This document shows, one piece after another, positions 1 to 17,717 of a DNA stretch of 64,000 nucleotides. Source of the DNA: Patiria pectinifera (lineage: Eukaryota; Echinodermata; Asteroidea; Valvatida; Asterinidae); the NCBI GenBank assembly GCA_029964075.1, contig CM057133.1, positions 16,330,699-16,394,698 of the forward strand. Direction: 5' to 3'. The number at the start of each line of letters is the position of its first letter. Within the stretch, counting starts at the first letter, position 1. A program made the position numbers and the translations under genes. The notes beneath the pieces are model-generated. The model searched no databases, was not told where the DNA came from, and saw nothing but the letters and a program-made list of their open reading frames with translations.

Positions 1-180
1 TATCAGGTTGGTGGAGAATCAATAGGCCCAGTGGTTCTTACCTCGCCTTCCACCTCTGTGGTCTGGGTTTGATTCCTGCCCTAGCTGGTCCGCATGTGGA
101 TTGGGTTTACAGTCCCTACCTGATTCTGTGGGTTTTCCCCAGAATATTTTTCTGGAGTTTTTCTCCCACTTCTAAAACTG
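1..180 (+). repeat. tRNA-derived SINE-like sequence
   Basis: At 28-38 there is an A-box-like stretch (AGGCCCAGTGG) and at 66-76 a B-box-like stretch (GGTTTGATTCC), spaced as in a tRNA head. A non-tRNA body follows. This is the layout of a tRNA-derived SINE whose left end may be cut by the window edge. A second B-box-like motif sits near 258-270. Assignment is by promoter-box pattern only. Confidence 0.45.
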
Positions 181-1609
181 TTATTGCTTCATTACCTTAC
201 AGGTTTCTTCAGGCTTGCGAGCCACAGTGCCCAGGGCACCAAGCTGAGGAATCACTGGTTTCAATCCCAGAAAAAATAAAAATAAATAGTAATACTTTAC
301 TGGCTAACCCTCTCAATATTTCAATTTCTCAGCATAAGAATATCTCAGCCAAAAGGATTGTGAGCCCACGAAAATATCGGAGCTGCAAAAATTTGACGCC
401 AGAGTCATGTCTGCAAAAAAAAGTGTAAAATCTTTTATTGCAACACTGCGTACTGTACATGTAGATGTATGGACAATTATATACAAATGAATTAACTGAA
501 ATAAAATTTACACTGCAGTTCACCAAACTAATCACATTTACTTGTACATTTTTGTCTTGGTGCATGATCTTACTGTCAATATCTTATTTACATAATGCAT
601 GTGGTCAAAACATTGAAGCCAATGTACACGTGTACAATTGTACGCTGTACATGTATCTGCACAAGTGTAGTAAGAGTCCTTATTTTCATCTTTTTCCAAA
701 ATACATGTAATTTGTTGCATTAAATTATTAGAATCATTTCCAAAGCCTACTTTATTTGGGCAAGTCACTTTAATATGGACCTCTTTCGATTTTCTAGAAT
801 ACACATAATGAATCGTTAGCTGCAATGATCAATTGACTGCATAGAGTGTCAATTAATTATGAAAATCTAAAAGATCACGAAGGAAACCCTTAACTGCCAA
901 AGAACTGTGCACTGGTGCCCCCGTCAGCAGTGGAAGGTGTGAGGACCATAGACATCGCCAAGATTTTTTTCTAGCGGGGGGCAAGGCACATTATTTCCCA
1001 AATCCTTGTACTTTCTCTAGCATATTCTCAATTTATGATTTTTTTTTTAGGGTGGGCAGGGGGACATTTGCCCACCCCACCCGCATTCACACCCCTGCGG
1101 GTTGTAAAATGTGCATTCAATTAACAGCAATATGGCTTTGCACCTCTATTTTTTGTTTTGGCCCACCCCCCCCCCCTACCCCTCGCGACGCCCATTGAGA
1201 GGACAATCGGGTGTCATTCCAACATTTTAGCCCATACCATGTGTACTGACACGAAGACACTGCAAGAAAGACATAGTACTAAAAAAAGACATGGAGTACT
1301 CCAAACACTGGCTCTGAAAAGTGTTGGCCACATGTCTGTTCCTGCATGGGGTCTATAAGGCACCAAGTGTACATGAATTGCCCAGAAATGTCATCCAAAA
1401 CTAGACAATACAGCTTGAAAATACTGAATGACGTGCCATTTCAATAACCAACATTTAATGTACTCGTAACCAGTATTCCAGCGTGTCTATGACACATTTA
1501 CCTAAAGTTTCACACCTTGTAACATTTTTTGAAAATATGTACGGAATTGACCCCATTCTCCAAGTGTGAACACATAACTAATTTTTTTTCATTAATCAAC
1601 ACGTTTCCA
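181..1609. other. Region downstream of DPCD, no gene seen
   Basis: AT-rich sequence 3' of the minus-strand DPCD gene, with scattered ACATGT motifs and homopolymer runs. It should contain the DPCD 3' UTR, but no clear polyadenylation site was fixed. No convincing coding exon was recognised on either strand. Confidence 0.5.
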
Positions 1610-7348
<5,739 letters not shown>

Positions 7349-7460
7349 TTTTTAGCAACTACGGCAACCAGAAACAGCGCCCTCTCTTTCTGTTACTATA
7401 GGCCTTTCCTTTGTTTGTAAACATTGACCGGAAACCGACGCATGCGCATTTGCTGGTTGG
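7349..7460 (-). promoter_or_regulatory. Candidate DPCD promoter with NRF1-like site
   Basis: Sequence just upstream of the DPCD start holds CGCATGCGCA at 7439-7448, a match to the palindromic NRF1 site often found in CpG-type promoters of metazoan housekeeping genes. A GGCAAC half-site lies at about 7363-7368, but no full RFX X-box was seen. No TATA box is obvious. Confidence 0.45.
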
Positions 7461-8207
7461 CAAACGTCTGCTTTTTTTAGGAAGGCACTGTTCGAGAACA
7501 ACCAAAATGACATCGTCATACATCATGAATATTGGATTTGATCTTGAATATTCATTTATAAGATGGATCCGCCCATACAGTTTCGCCGCGAATTTTAACG
7601 ACTAGGCTATGTGTTGTACCTGTAATCCGGAAGATCATCATGCTGAAAATAATACTGAGTCTGCTGTCAAATTGACGGTATCCTGGGAGTGGTTTTACTA
7701 GACTAAGGACGATCTGTTACTGACTGTGTATCAAGTATTATTTGCTTTCAGTGTATTTTTCAACCTACACGGTTGCTGTAATTTTAAAGATGACAAAACT
7801 ATGACAAATTTTGTTCTGTTTGTAAGGTTAAGTACATGTAAAACGTTTCTCAAGTTTTATGGTATTTATTTAGGCCCTATTATTATTATGAATTTTTTTT
7901 TATTTAGGGGGGGGGTGTTTTTAAAATTAACTTTCAAACAGAATAATTATTGTGTTCTTGTGAAGATATGCATAAAATACGAGTCCGCCTTTAAATGTAC
8001 CAGCCCACTCACTTCAATTCAATTCTGTGACATTTATTTCGAGCATCTTAAATGAACAAGCTGCAAAATTGTTGCAAAAATAAATGCACCAGGGTTAGCT
8101 GTAAAAAAAAAATTAAACGGGAACAACTTTTGAACCAGGTACATGTATTGTAAAAAAATTTAAAAATTAAACTTAAAGAATTTTTGTATAAACGACAATG
8201 ACGATAG
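7461..8207. other. Intergenic stretch, no gene seen
   Basis: AT-rich sequence between the DPCD promoter and the minisatellite. A modest plus-strand open frame at 7726-8055 has low-complexity composition and no recognisable motif. Confidence 0.45.
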
Positions 8208-8753
8208 CCGCCACCAAAATGACACGTCGCCCACCCAAATGAAGTGTCGTCAACCAAAATGACGTGTTGTCAACCAAAATGACATGTCTTCCACCAAAAT
8301 GTGTTGCCCACCAAAATGTTGTCGCCCACCAAAATGACGTATCTTCCACCAAAATGACATTCAGCCCACCAAAATGACGTGTCGCCCACCAAAATGACGT
8401 GTCACCCACCAAAATGAAGTGTTGATCGCCCACCAAAATGACGTGTCGCCCACCAAAATGACATGTAGCCCACCAAATTAAATGACGTGTCGTCCACCAA
8501 AATGACGGGTCGCCAACCAAAATGACATGATGTAATTCCACAAAAATGACGTACATACCTGTCGTCAACCAAGATGACGTGTTCCACATGTACCCCCTAA
8601 AAATGCGGTGTCGCCAACCAAAATGACATATATCACCAACCAAAATGACGTTTCACCCACCGAGACGATGTGTTCCACAAAATTGATATCGCCAACCAAA
8701 ATGACATTTCGCCAACCAAAATGACGTGTCGTCCACCGACAAAATAACATGTC
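8208..8753. repeat. Minisatellite, about 20-bp unit CCACCAAAATGACGTGTCGC
   Basis: More than twenty imperfect tandem copies of a roughly 20-bp unit with the core CACCAAAATGACGTG, varying by CCAACC/CCACC and by short insertions. The open frame seen on the minus strand is a by-product of the repeat. One inverted copy of the core (GTCATTTTGGTGG) lies outside the array at 9141-9153, just before the YqaJ gene. Confidence 0.9.
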
Positions 8754-9199
8754 TATATATAGAAATGTCACAGACTCATTTCTTCATGCATGGTGTAAAT
8801 AAATCCACCAACTAAAATAGTCTCGTCAACATGGAGGAATGGTCTCAAACGCAAAACCCAGTGCCAATATTATAGGTTGGATTTTATTAACTTCTTTATT
8901 AGATAATTTTGTAACATTAGGCAATATACAATACAGGCAGACAGGCCAATTCCCTTTAACACATGGGCCTAAATTCATTACTTCTACTTCATTCGGACTC
9001 GTTCAGTCACGGAGAAAGGGTGTACATGTACATGTACAATGTACATGTACAATATCTGTACAGCAAATTTTACGTTATAAATATTCACACATGACGACAT
9101 GTAAATTATCATATTTGAATATGCACAATATGACGATGTCATTTTGGTGGTTCTCCATAAGTGCTTACCCTTTTTTTAGCGCACTTTCTAAATAGTAAA

Positions 9200-11957
9200 A
9201 TGGACTCGGACGAGCACTCGTACGCAAGAAGACGGCCGATACTATCCGTTATTAATCAAATATATGAAGAGCATTTGTATTTTCCGAAGGCAAGTCGTTC
9301 GGAGTGTACATCATCATATGTCAACCAACTTGATCAGTTATCGAGAGAAAGGTACAATGACAAATTAACAGTTCAATTTCCAAACGGAACTTTACAGATA
9401 CCAGATCCGTTCGGTGGAGGATTGCAGTACAGTAACAACCCAACCTTGTGGCCTGAAAGCTTCGAGTATGGCGACATGTATAATTATTTGATTAATTCAC
9501 CTGGCCCATACACTAAAGACTCAATGAAATCATTCAAGTCATTGGACTCCTACAGCTACTTTGTGAATGGATTTGTCCAGGCCATACTGTATTCTTCAGT
9601 AAGTGCTGATAGCCCTGTGTGTGTACTTCGAAGCAGGGTCACTCATTCACAGAGCTTGACCAAACCCCCTGTGAGTACCTGGATAATGATCAACAAATCC
9701 ACAGGATCAGTAGTTGCTGCTCACTGCATGTGCATGGCAGGGTAAGAGAAGAGCTTTACTTCAATTAGTTTTGTGACGAGGAAAAGTGTTGCAACCTGAC
9801 GCCACTTCAGCGGTTGTGTACAAAGTCTATGGACAGTCGAGAGAACTTTTGAAGTATTTCCTAACAGTAACAAATTGGAAGTGTTTCTCAGTCCCAGAGT
9901 CATGTCCAACATGTCCAATCATCATTATGATGAGATGATATAATTTTGAAGAAAAAAAGCAGCGTCAGGTTGCAACGTTCATTCCGAAAAGGACAACATG
10001 CTTTTCAGAAGCAGCATATAAAATATATTTTATGACTAGGGGCCTACTTTATGTTTTGTAAAAATTCATTCCAAGGTTTACTCTTTAAACTTTAGCCAAG
10101 TTGAAGGATTTTAAGTGCAAATATTTTTTCAGGGTGAATGGTACTTAGTCACATGTACCTCCAAGTACCAACTTTACAATAGTAACAGTAGCCAACTACT
10201 GAATGCTAGTAGTAGTCGTTGGCACAGCAAAATAATTTATTCCTACATAGCTCATTACATCAGGAAAAAATCAATGCGCTTTATGAAATTAATCGCTTAC
10301 GTCATTAGAAGTGCATCAAAATCACTTGGAATATTTATACTAAAATCTGACAAAAATATTATGTTTTAAGACCCGTGAACTTGGCTATGTTATTGACGCT
10401 AGCTTAACAGGTCTAGGTTTAGTGCCGACTCACAAGGTGATTGTGTATCTACGGGCCTGGTTCCTATGAGGGAACAAAATCCACTTTTAATTATTTGACT
10501 AACCAATGAAACTTGTCGGCGACAGTAGGAACATTCATGTATGGGGTGCTGATTTTTTAGGGTAATTTGGGGGTACTGTGAACACGTAAGGTGTGCTGAA
10601 TCACATAGCACCAACCATAAACAGCATAAGAACATTTGAATTTCTACCCCAAGGAACTTCAACAATTACAAAAGAAATGTGTCATCAGAAATCTGCTTCA
10701 AGTTAAAAAGGGCATATTTAAATAAGAAAACACCTTGACTGCAATTTGATCGAAACTAAACAGGGGCCCTACACATTTGTGTTCTTGGATTGGGGTGATA
10801 AGGAGATTGTCTTCCATTAACATGATTTTGTGTTACATATATTTTATTTCCAGGCTTGGAGAGGCATGCAGCCATATTGCAGCAGTAATGTTCAAGTTGG
10901 AGGCAGCGAACCGCCTAGGTTACACTTCACAGGCATGCACTGAAAAGGCCTGTAGTTGGAACAAAGACTGCATGAATGGGAGGGACTTAGACCCATGTAC
11001 CCTTAAAGATCTTAGCTTCACAAAGCCTAAACATCAGTCAAGTCAAGGCCGGCAAGAAAATAGGTCAGTACGCCCACTCAACCCTCCATCAACAGCCACT
11101 TTAGGAGATCTTGATTTAGATGCATTGAAAAGGGTAAGCCCAGAGGCATGCATTTTTTCACTCCTGCCTAAGCAAGATGAAGACACTGACACAGCATCAG
11201 AAAATGAAAATAATGTAAAACTAGAGTTGCAGACAGAACTACCAACACCCTATTGTCACCTTAAAGCAACTGAAGTTCCGGACCGTCAGCAAATCTCTGA
11301 AGAGCAAGCAGAACTCATTGCATCAAGCACATCTGGACAGAGAAAATCAAACTTGTGGCACCTCTATCGTTATGGTAGAATTACTGCATCAGTACTGGGG
11401 TCTGTGGTCAAATTCATGAATGGATCGTCAAAGAGGGATGTCTCTTCACTCTGCTCCAAAATGCTTGGACTTAACTCGTTCTTTCCAACCAGGGCCATGA
11501 AATGGGGGATTGATCATGAGTCAGTGGCCTTGGCTTCTCTGAAACAGTGTTTAGAGTTAGAGGGCCATCAAAATGTTACACTGTGGAATGTTGGGCTCTA
11601 CATAGACCCAGATTCACCATTTCTTGGAGCATCTCCTGATGCCATGGTCAGTTGCACATGTTGTGGGGTGCAGTGTGTGGAGGTCAAATGTCCACACAAA
11701 AAAAAAATGCACACAACCTAGATCCACAAAGTTTTGCTGGAGCCAAAGCCATTGACTGTTTGAATGTGACAGGACATGAACAAAATTGTACAATCTCTCT
11801 GAAGGAAAAACATGACTACTTTTACCAAGTGTTGTGTCAAATTGGTGTTCTAAACAAATTGAAAAATGTATCATCTGGGTTGTTTGTTGTTTGGACATCC
11901 AAAGGAATGTTTGTGCAGAAGATTCATCATAATGCAGACCAGTGGAAAGCAATTTAG
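9200..11957 (+). pseudogene. SWIM zinc finger plus YqaJ-like nuclease gene of a DNA transposon, damaged
   Basis: Exon 1 is 9200-9741 and exon 2 starts at 10854 (AG acceptor), joining in frame. The join falls inside a SWIM zinc finger: CMC at residues 176-178 from exon 1, then GLGEACSH from exon 2 (pattern CxCx(n)CxH). Exon 2 then carries a YqaJ/lambda-exonuclease-type domain: GRITASVLG, AMKWGIDHE, FLGASPDA with its acidic residue, and the ExK-type EVKCP. At the run of ten A at 11698-11707 the frame breaks, and the rest of the domain (AGAKAIDCLN ... YFYQVLCQIGVLN) continues in another frame to a TAG at 11955-11957. Coding-like sequence continues past that TAG for about 15 codons. SWIM-YqaJ proteins are common passengers of animal DNA transposons. 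The gene faces the THAP transposase gene at 14573-17520. Confidence 0.85.
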
Positions 11958-13141
11958 GAATACAGTGAATTGTTTTTAAACAATATCTCCAGCCTTCAAT
12001 TGTAAAGATTGCACAAAAGCCAGAGTTGTAGTTTTGGATAGACTTGACTCAAGTCGGAATTGCACTAATTCGGTGTCTCAAATTACCAAACACACTTAGT
12101 TTACATCTTTCCAGAAGCATGACAAGTTATACTAAACGCCCGTTTCACTTAAGTACATGTATAACAATTAAAACAGTGCTTGCACATATTGTACGTCTAC
12201 ATGTGTGGATGTGCATGCATCAAGCACCATGTACGTGTACATGTATATAATTTTTTTTTTTAAGTTAGCAATTCCGACTTGATCAACTGCTATCAGCACC
12301 CCCACCCTGGCGAAATGAAACAGAACTGAGCAAAAGTACATTGAAGTAAAGGTGAAATGAGGCAAAAACAAAAGTTACAAACAATACAGAGTGGGGATTT
12401 GCTTCCTCCAATCTTCAGATTTATTTATGTATAATCTTTTTATTTATGTATAATCTAGACATTTGTTAAATATACTGTATAAAATAAACTATGTAATTAA
12501 GATTTTTTTATGGAAAAACAATTGGCATCTTTCATTTTGACGTTTGTGAGGAAAGTTTGCTCATTGGCTGTCTGTCATGAACTGACACAACAACAAATCA
12601 CTAAAAGGCAATTTTACTACATGTATGCACACTGTAATCTAAAATTCTGGCAACTGTTTGTTCACAAACCAATTTGGTTTTAAGTGTACATGTTTTAAAC
12701 CAACCAATTACATATTTATTCCCATAGGCTAAAAAAAATGTCATGTTTACGGTACCTGGAAATTTTGGGGCCAAATTGCCATCCTAAAACTGTTTGTCAT
12801 TTTGCAAAAAAATACAGTACACATATATTGTTAATGAGTCTCAAACATTGCAAAAGAACATTCAAACTGGAATGAAAGAAAAAAAAAAATCAGCATAAAA
12901 TCATTTCCCTACCTATCTACCTGAATTTGTTTTCCCCCAGACTGTTACCGTAAACACACAAATTATTTTGTTGGCCTAAATATTAATATATTGCAGAAGA
13001 ATTAGAATATCACATATTTTATCATATACATGTATTTCAAATTCAAATGTAATTTAAATAATATTTTTGTGAGTTGTATGGTCAGTTTGAAGGCAAAATA
13101 TTTAAAAAACTATTGATGTATTTAAGTTATTTATTTGTGCT
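11958..13141. other. AT-rich interior between the two transposon genes, no gene seen
   Basis: Contains a possible remnant of the YqaJ C-terminus up to about 12005, ACATGT runs near 12180-12246, and long A/T-rich sequence. No intact coding region recognised. Confidence 0.45.
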
Positions 13142-13527
13142 AGGCCAAAAAATGAAAGTCTCCGGTTTCTGGTATGCGCACGTCACCGTAGCCATGCAAA
13201 CCAGCAAAATGAAAAAAAAAAAACTTTCAATGCAAGATATGATGTCTCAAAACTGCCACACTCACTGGTTTGATTGGAATCTGCTGCTGCACAATTTTAA
13301 CGTGTTTTAAAACATGGGAGTTGTGATCAAGTATACAAGTAAGCTTTATGTGTCCTCTCTAGATTCCCATATATTTTGCACTAAATTTAGTCGGGCACCA
13401 TTTGCAATCATCAGCCAACATTTGAAAAAAAAAGTAAAACAAAAACAAAAAACAAGCTGTGTTGCCGCACGACTTTTGGGACAAGCTCCACACCAGAAAC
13501 CGCAGACTTTTTTTTTTTGCCTTTAGG
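13142..13527. mobile_element. PIF/Harbinger-like MITE, copy 2
   Basis: Begins AGGCCAAAAAATGAAAGTC and ends with the degraded inverse (ACCAGAAACCGCAGAC then a T run). Its interior matches copy 1 in inverted orientation, including the TTGATTGGAATCTGCTGC segment. It lies inside the larger transposon, between the two genes. Confidence 0.75.
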
Positions 13528-13669
13528 TCATGTCAAACTATAGGCCTACCTCTATACATTTATACTGTACATGTACTTCACCATATTTTAATTTGTACAA
13601 AAAGCAATGGAATAAAAAAAGTTAAGTTGAAATTATTTATTCTTGTAAAATAAATGGATTTGGACATTG

Positions 13670-13785
13670 TATAGATTGTGTGACCTGCAAATTCCTCTCA
13701 TGATAGTTTTTCACCTTCGTGAATGCAAGAATGGCAAGGGTTGATCTCGCATTGAAAAGATTGAACCCCTATGCATTGCCTATAA
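13670..13785 (-). pseudogene. Decayed fragment of a THAP-DDE transposase
   Basis: The segment GTGAATGCAAGAATGGCAAG and its surroundings align with 14731-14845 of the intact transposase exon (GTGAATGCAGGAATGGCCAG), same strand, with many substitutions and small indels. It covers part of the catalytic core around the second aspartate. No open frame remains. Confidence 0.7.
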
Positions 13786-13837
13786 AATGAAGGGAATTTG
13801 ACCGATAACCACTCTAAAAACTACAGTATGACCATTT

Positions 13838-14165
13838 AACCCCACATCAACAGCCACTTGACTCGAGATCTAGATGTAGATGCATTTGAAACGGTGAACC
13901 CCAATGCATGCATTTTTTCACTCATCCCCAATCTAGATGAAAATACTATACTATAACCGGAATCAGGAAATGAAAATTAAAATAGAGCGGCAGATGAAAC
14001 TACCAAAACCTTTTTTGTCACTTTAATTAAGGAAACTTGGGATGTTTTGGTTGGGGGTGCCCTTTGGCTATGCCACTGCATTGCTCTGCAGTCCACACAC
14101 TGAAGAGCAAGACTTTTTTTGTTGGCCTTAATACCTTTTAATGGTCACATTACTGCATTATTGAC
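13838..14165 (+). pseudogene. Decayed fragment of the SWIM-YqaJ gene
   Basis: The segment starting CACATCAACAGCCACTTGAC aligns with 11080-11395 of the nuclease gene (CCATCAACAGCCACTTTAGG), sharing GATGCATTTGAAACGGTGA-like, GCATGCATTTTTTCACTC and ATTACTGCAT landmarks, with stops and indels throughout. It lies to the right of a transposase fragment, the reverse of the order in a single element. Confidence 0.7.
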
Positions 14166-14572
14166 ATGGTAAAGATTGGTTCATCGTACTTATGTTCCCT
14201 TACGGGCTCCGTGCACAAATACTCCCAACAGTCAGAGAAAGAGAGTTGGGGGAGACCTAGACTGGTTCCCAGTTCATCCACTGCATTTTTAGCATGATCA
14301 GAAGTCAGTGGGGTGCGGATTAGTCTGGCAGTGGCAGACCATTGTTAGAAACATGAACATATTTGCGCATCGACCACGCCTGACTGTCACATGAAGACAC
14401 TGTGACTAAAAACTTTGGTACATTCAGGAATTCATGCACATGGTTCTCAAAAGTGGTAACAAAGAAGCCTCTCTTGTTTGCGCAAGGAGCCCGTTTAGGG
14501 TATAAAATGAGATGGACAGTAGTGTCCACAGAACAAATTGGATGTTTAGTTCCTTTAATTGAGGTAGCCACA
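14166..14572. other. Stretch between decayed nuclease fragment and transposase stop
   Basis: Probable 3' UTR of the minus-strand transposase gene. An 83-codon minus-strand open frame (14571-14320) exists here in a different frame. It shows no family signature and may be transposon-derived or chance. Confidence 0.35.
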
Positions 14573-17520
14573 CTACTTGACTAGAGTTGGAAGAAGATTG
14601 GTCAATGCAGCACACACTGCAATTATGTCATCTATAGTTCTAACAAACGTTATGGGTACAACATGCTGCAAAATGTGAAATTCCTTAATACGCCCTATTG
14701 CTCTTTCTACATGGATGCGGACATTTGATAGACTGCGTGAACCTGCAACTTCCTGTCCAGATAGTTGTTTCTTCCCTTTAGTGAATGCAGGAATGGCCAG
14801 AGTGGCACCATGTACAGCAAGTTCCTCACCAATAGTGAACCCCCTGTCAGCTAAGATGAGGTCACCAGGCAACAGTTTCTCATAAAGCCCACTCTTCTGG
14901 GTCAATGTTTTATCGGAAACTCTACCTCCAAAACATCTGGACAAAAACATAACTGCACCAGTAGGTGAAATGCCTATTAAAACTTTGATAGTATTGTGAT
15001 GTTTGTAGTGACTATATGTGTGTGCTCTAAGTTTGAGATCTGAAGGACGTTGCATAAATATTTCAAAGCAGTCAATGATGACTGTTGTTTTGCGATACTT
15101 CTTTGACTTCTTAAAAGCTTTGGGAAGAGTGCGTCTAAGAGTGTTTCTATCTGGCCAATGTATCAATGGCTTCATCTTGCCAGCCATGTGCTTAATCCAT
15201 AAATTAAATATCTTGGAAGCGCTGGATCGTGATATTTGAAAGCGGTCCGCTATGTCATCAAAAAGTAAATCCAGCCTAAGCTTCATAAGAACTAAAAATA
15301 ACTGATCCTTTAAATTAAGACATCTGCAAAACGAAGAAGACACACCCTGAACAAGCTGATGAAATAACCACAGAAAAACTAAATAAGAAGGAAGACCAGT
15401 ATAGAATTTACATTTTTTGTCAGATTTAATTCTATCATTGGACCACTTTAGTTTGTCCACTTTACTGTGTAGGGAGTGAATATCAGATTTTAGATTTGCT
15501 ATTTCATCACGGTACATTTTGTGTGGGTCACATTCCTGGGGATCCATGGTCTGACTTGAAGCTTGTCGGGTAGTTGTTTCGTGCACACAATTTTCCTTCC
15601 TCCTCTTTGTGGATGGTGGCAGCAAAGGCGAGCTGCTGGAAAAAAAATTTAAAAAACAAAAAGATTTTGGGAAAAGGCAATTAGCATTAGGCTTTGCATT
15701 AGGCCAAAGAAATGCTTCTGATTAATACATGGCATTTGAAAATTACATGAGTTAGGTAGGTATACATGTAGGGAAAGCCGTGATGTGCTGGGTTTTTTTT
15801 CCCCATTCAGGGTAGGTAGGGTAACCAGATGCGGAACTATTATGTTTTGGCCTAAGTAGAGTAAACTTATTCACATTAAACAATGTTGTATGTATTTAAT
15901 CAAAGTAACCAATTTTTATTTTTATGCATTATAAAAAAAATTGAGGTGTATAAACAATTTAAATTAAAGGCGGTTGCTTCAAAAAGGCATGTGGGCAGGG
16001 ATGATAACCTGGGTTTTTTTTTTATTGGGCCTGAAGTTAAACAAAAATGAACTTACAAAAAGTTTAAAATTCAAAATATATTGGTCCTCAAAAAAATTCC
16101 ATGACTATTAATTTACTGTTTAGGGCTGGAATTTGAGAAAAGAACTAGGTCAAATAATAAAAAAAAAACACGTTTAGCGTTCCCGCCCACTTGCTCTTTG
16201 GAGGCCGCCTCCTATTTCATTTTTTTTAGCAACCAAAAAATGATAAATTTTAAACAGACATCATTTTGGCCTAGCCCATAAAAAGCTGGTATGTCATTTC
16301 CTGAGTCCAATGGCGGTAATAAAAAAACAAAAAACTGGCAGCCATTTTGCAACATAGCCTAGTCAGGTGGCCATTTTGGAGAATTAAATCAATCAAAGGG
16401 CCTCCCGCTTCCTTTTTTGCAAAAAGGCAAGCACTAAACATGTTTTTTTTTATTTGACCATATATAAGACTTCATTTCTTATCTTTTGTTTTCATGCCGC
16501 GAGAACCCTGATACTTCTCTCACATCTCATTAAGTGAAGTGATCTTTTCAAAAAGGAGACTGATAGTGTATGTAAATCAAATGTCATAAGAAAATGCAAA
16601 CGTACTTAGTCACTGGGTCTGGTTCCAGCTGTGGCATGGATGGTGAAGTGGTGGTTTGCTTCCTCTTTCGATCTGAGCGCTTCTGCCATCTCTCGTGACG
16701 TTTAAGTTGCTCCTGCCCTTTCCTGAGTTGGTCAGCTGTAGTTCCGCTAAATACAGTTGGAACGAAGTCCACATGATTGTCATCTCTGGAGTAATTTCCT
16801 GCAAAATCCCAAATCAGAAAAGATAAAGAATAATTTAAATAAAATCAAGGTTATGATGAAATTGCAATATGAGTTCAGCTACATTTTTTCCCCTATGTCT
16901 TTGCATAATACTATCCATTTATCAATAATAATAATAAATACCCACAATATTTTATTGCATGCATGATGATGCAGAGTCCTGGAGTCTATCCTACTCCAGT
17001 GCGGGCCATGTCAAGGCTAGCACTTGACTTGTCACGCTGGTTAGCATGGTCATGATGGTTTGCCTCGTCAATTGCCTAAGAATAGACCCTTTTTTATCAT
17101 AGGCCTGGAGGCCTAGGCTAGGCCTAGGTCCCCTGGCCTAGCCTAGCCTAATCATTCATGATTCTTATGTTTTTAATTTATTCCTCCCATGGTTTGTTGA
17201 AATAAAAACACAAATAATCTTAACCGGTTGAGGCTTTCATGATTTATAAAAACCTCAAACAATGCCCATAGATCATGTAGGCCTAGTGATAGACCTTTAC
17301 CTGTTTACTGACCAGAAACAAAGTGTCGACTGCAGATCCTATCATGTAGTGATGGTTGCCACTGCTCATCAAAGACATCTGTCCAGTCGCTGTGTTGCCG
17401 TACGGCACAAATCCAAGCCTGCCGTTGCACTGGAAAGGCCTCAAAATCGGGAAAACGGAAACATTTTATTCCCGAGTCTTTCATGTGCCGCTTGTTGCAA
17501 CAACAACAAGTAACAACCAT
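14573..17520 (-). CDS. THAP domain plus DDE_Tnp_4 transposase, three exons, intact
   Basis: Exons 17520-17313, 16798-16606 and 15635-14573 (stop TAG), lengths 208, 193 and 1063 nt, in frame at both GT-AG joins; 487 aa. Residues 1-86 form a THAP DNA-binding finger: C5/C8 near the start, W36, ICSRHF giving C63 and H66, and the closing FVPTVF at 81-86 encoded by exon 2. The domain is complete only after splicing. A basic linker and a short coiled-coil (about 177-203) follow, then a helix-turn-helix-like DIADRFQISRSSASKIF (about 261-277). The DDE_Tnp_4 nuclease fold has candidate catalytic D322 (IIDCFEI), D397 (LADRGF) and E444 (HVERAIGRIK). No stop or frameshift interrupts it, unlike the facing nuclease gene. 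The family moves DNA by cut-and-paste. A domesticated host gene cannot be excluded, but the setting favours a transposon. Confidence 0.9.
16960..17160. repeat. AGGCCT-rich palindromic low-complexity run
   Basis: Within intron 1 of the transposase gene, 17100-17150 is a run of overlapping TAGGCCTA/CTAGGC motifs. Simple palindromic repeat; no function seen. Confidence 0.5.
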
Positions 17521-17717
17521 TGTGACGCCGCCGGCCGCTTTCACCTTTCGTATTTTCAAGAGACTTACGAACGTCACGTCAGCGGACTGTTCAGCTGCTG
17601 TGAAACTCGAATTGCGCGGGAAACGAGATTTGTCAACATCGGTAGTTTGCCAACCAAAATGGCGGGTTTGTTTTGTCACGTGATGCGTGACGTATCAAAA
17701 GAAAGGCTTATTAATGT

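Noticed and set aside
7349-7375. RFX X-box for the cilia gene DPCD
   Set aside because: Only GCAAC/GGCAAC half-sites in direct orientation are present; the inverted pair needed for an X-box is missing.
8173-8771. Open frames up to 156 codons on the minus strand with FGGRHVILVGD repeats
   Set aside because: They exist only because the minisatellite unit lacks stops; there is no start context or non-repeat domain.
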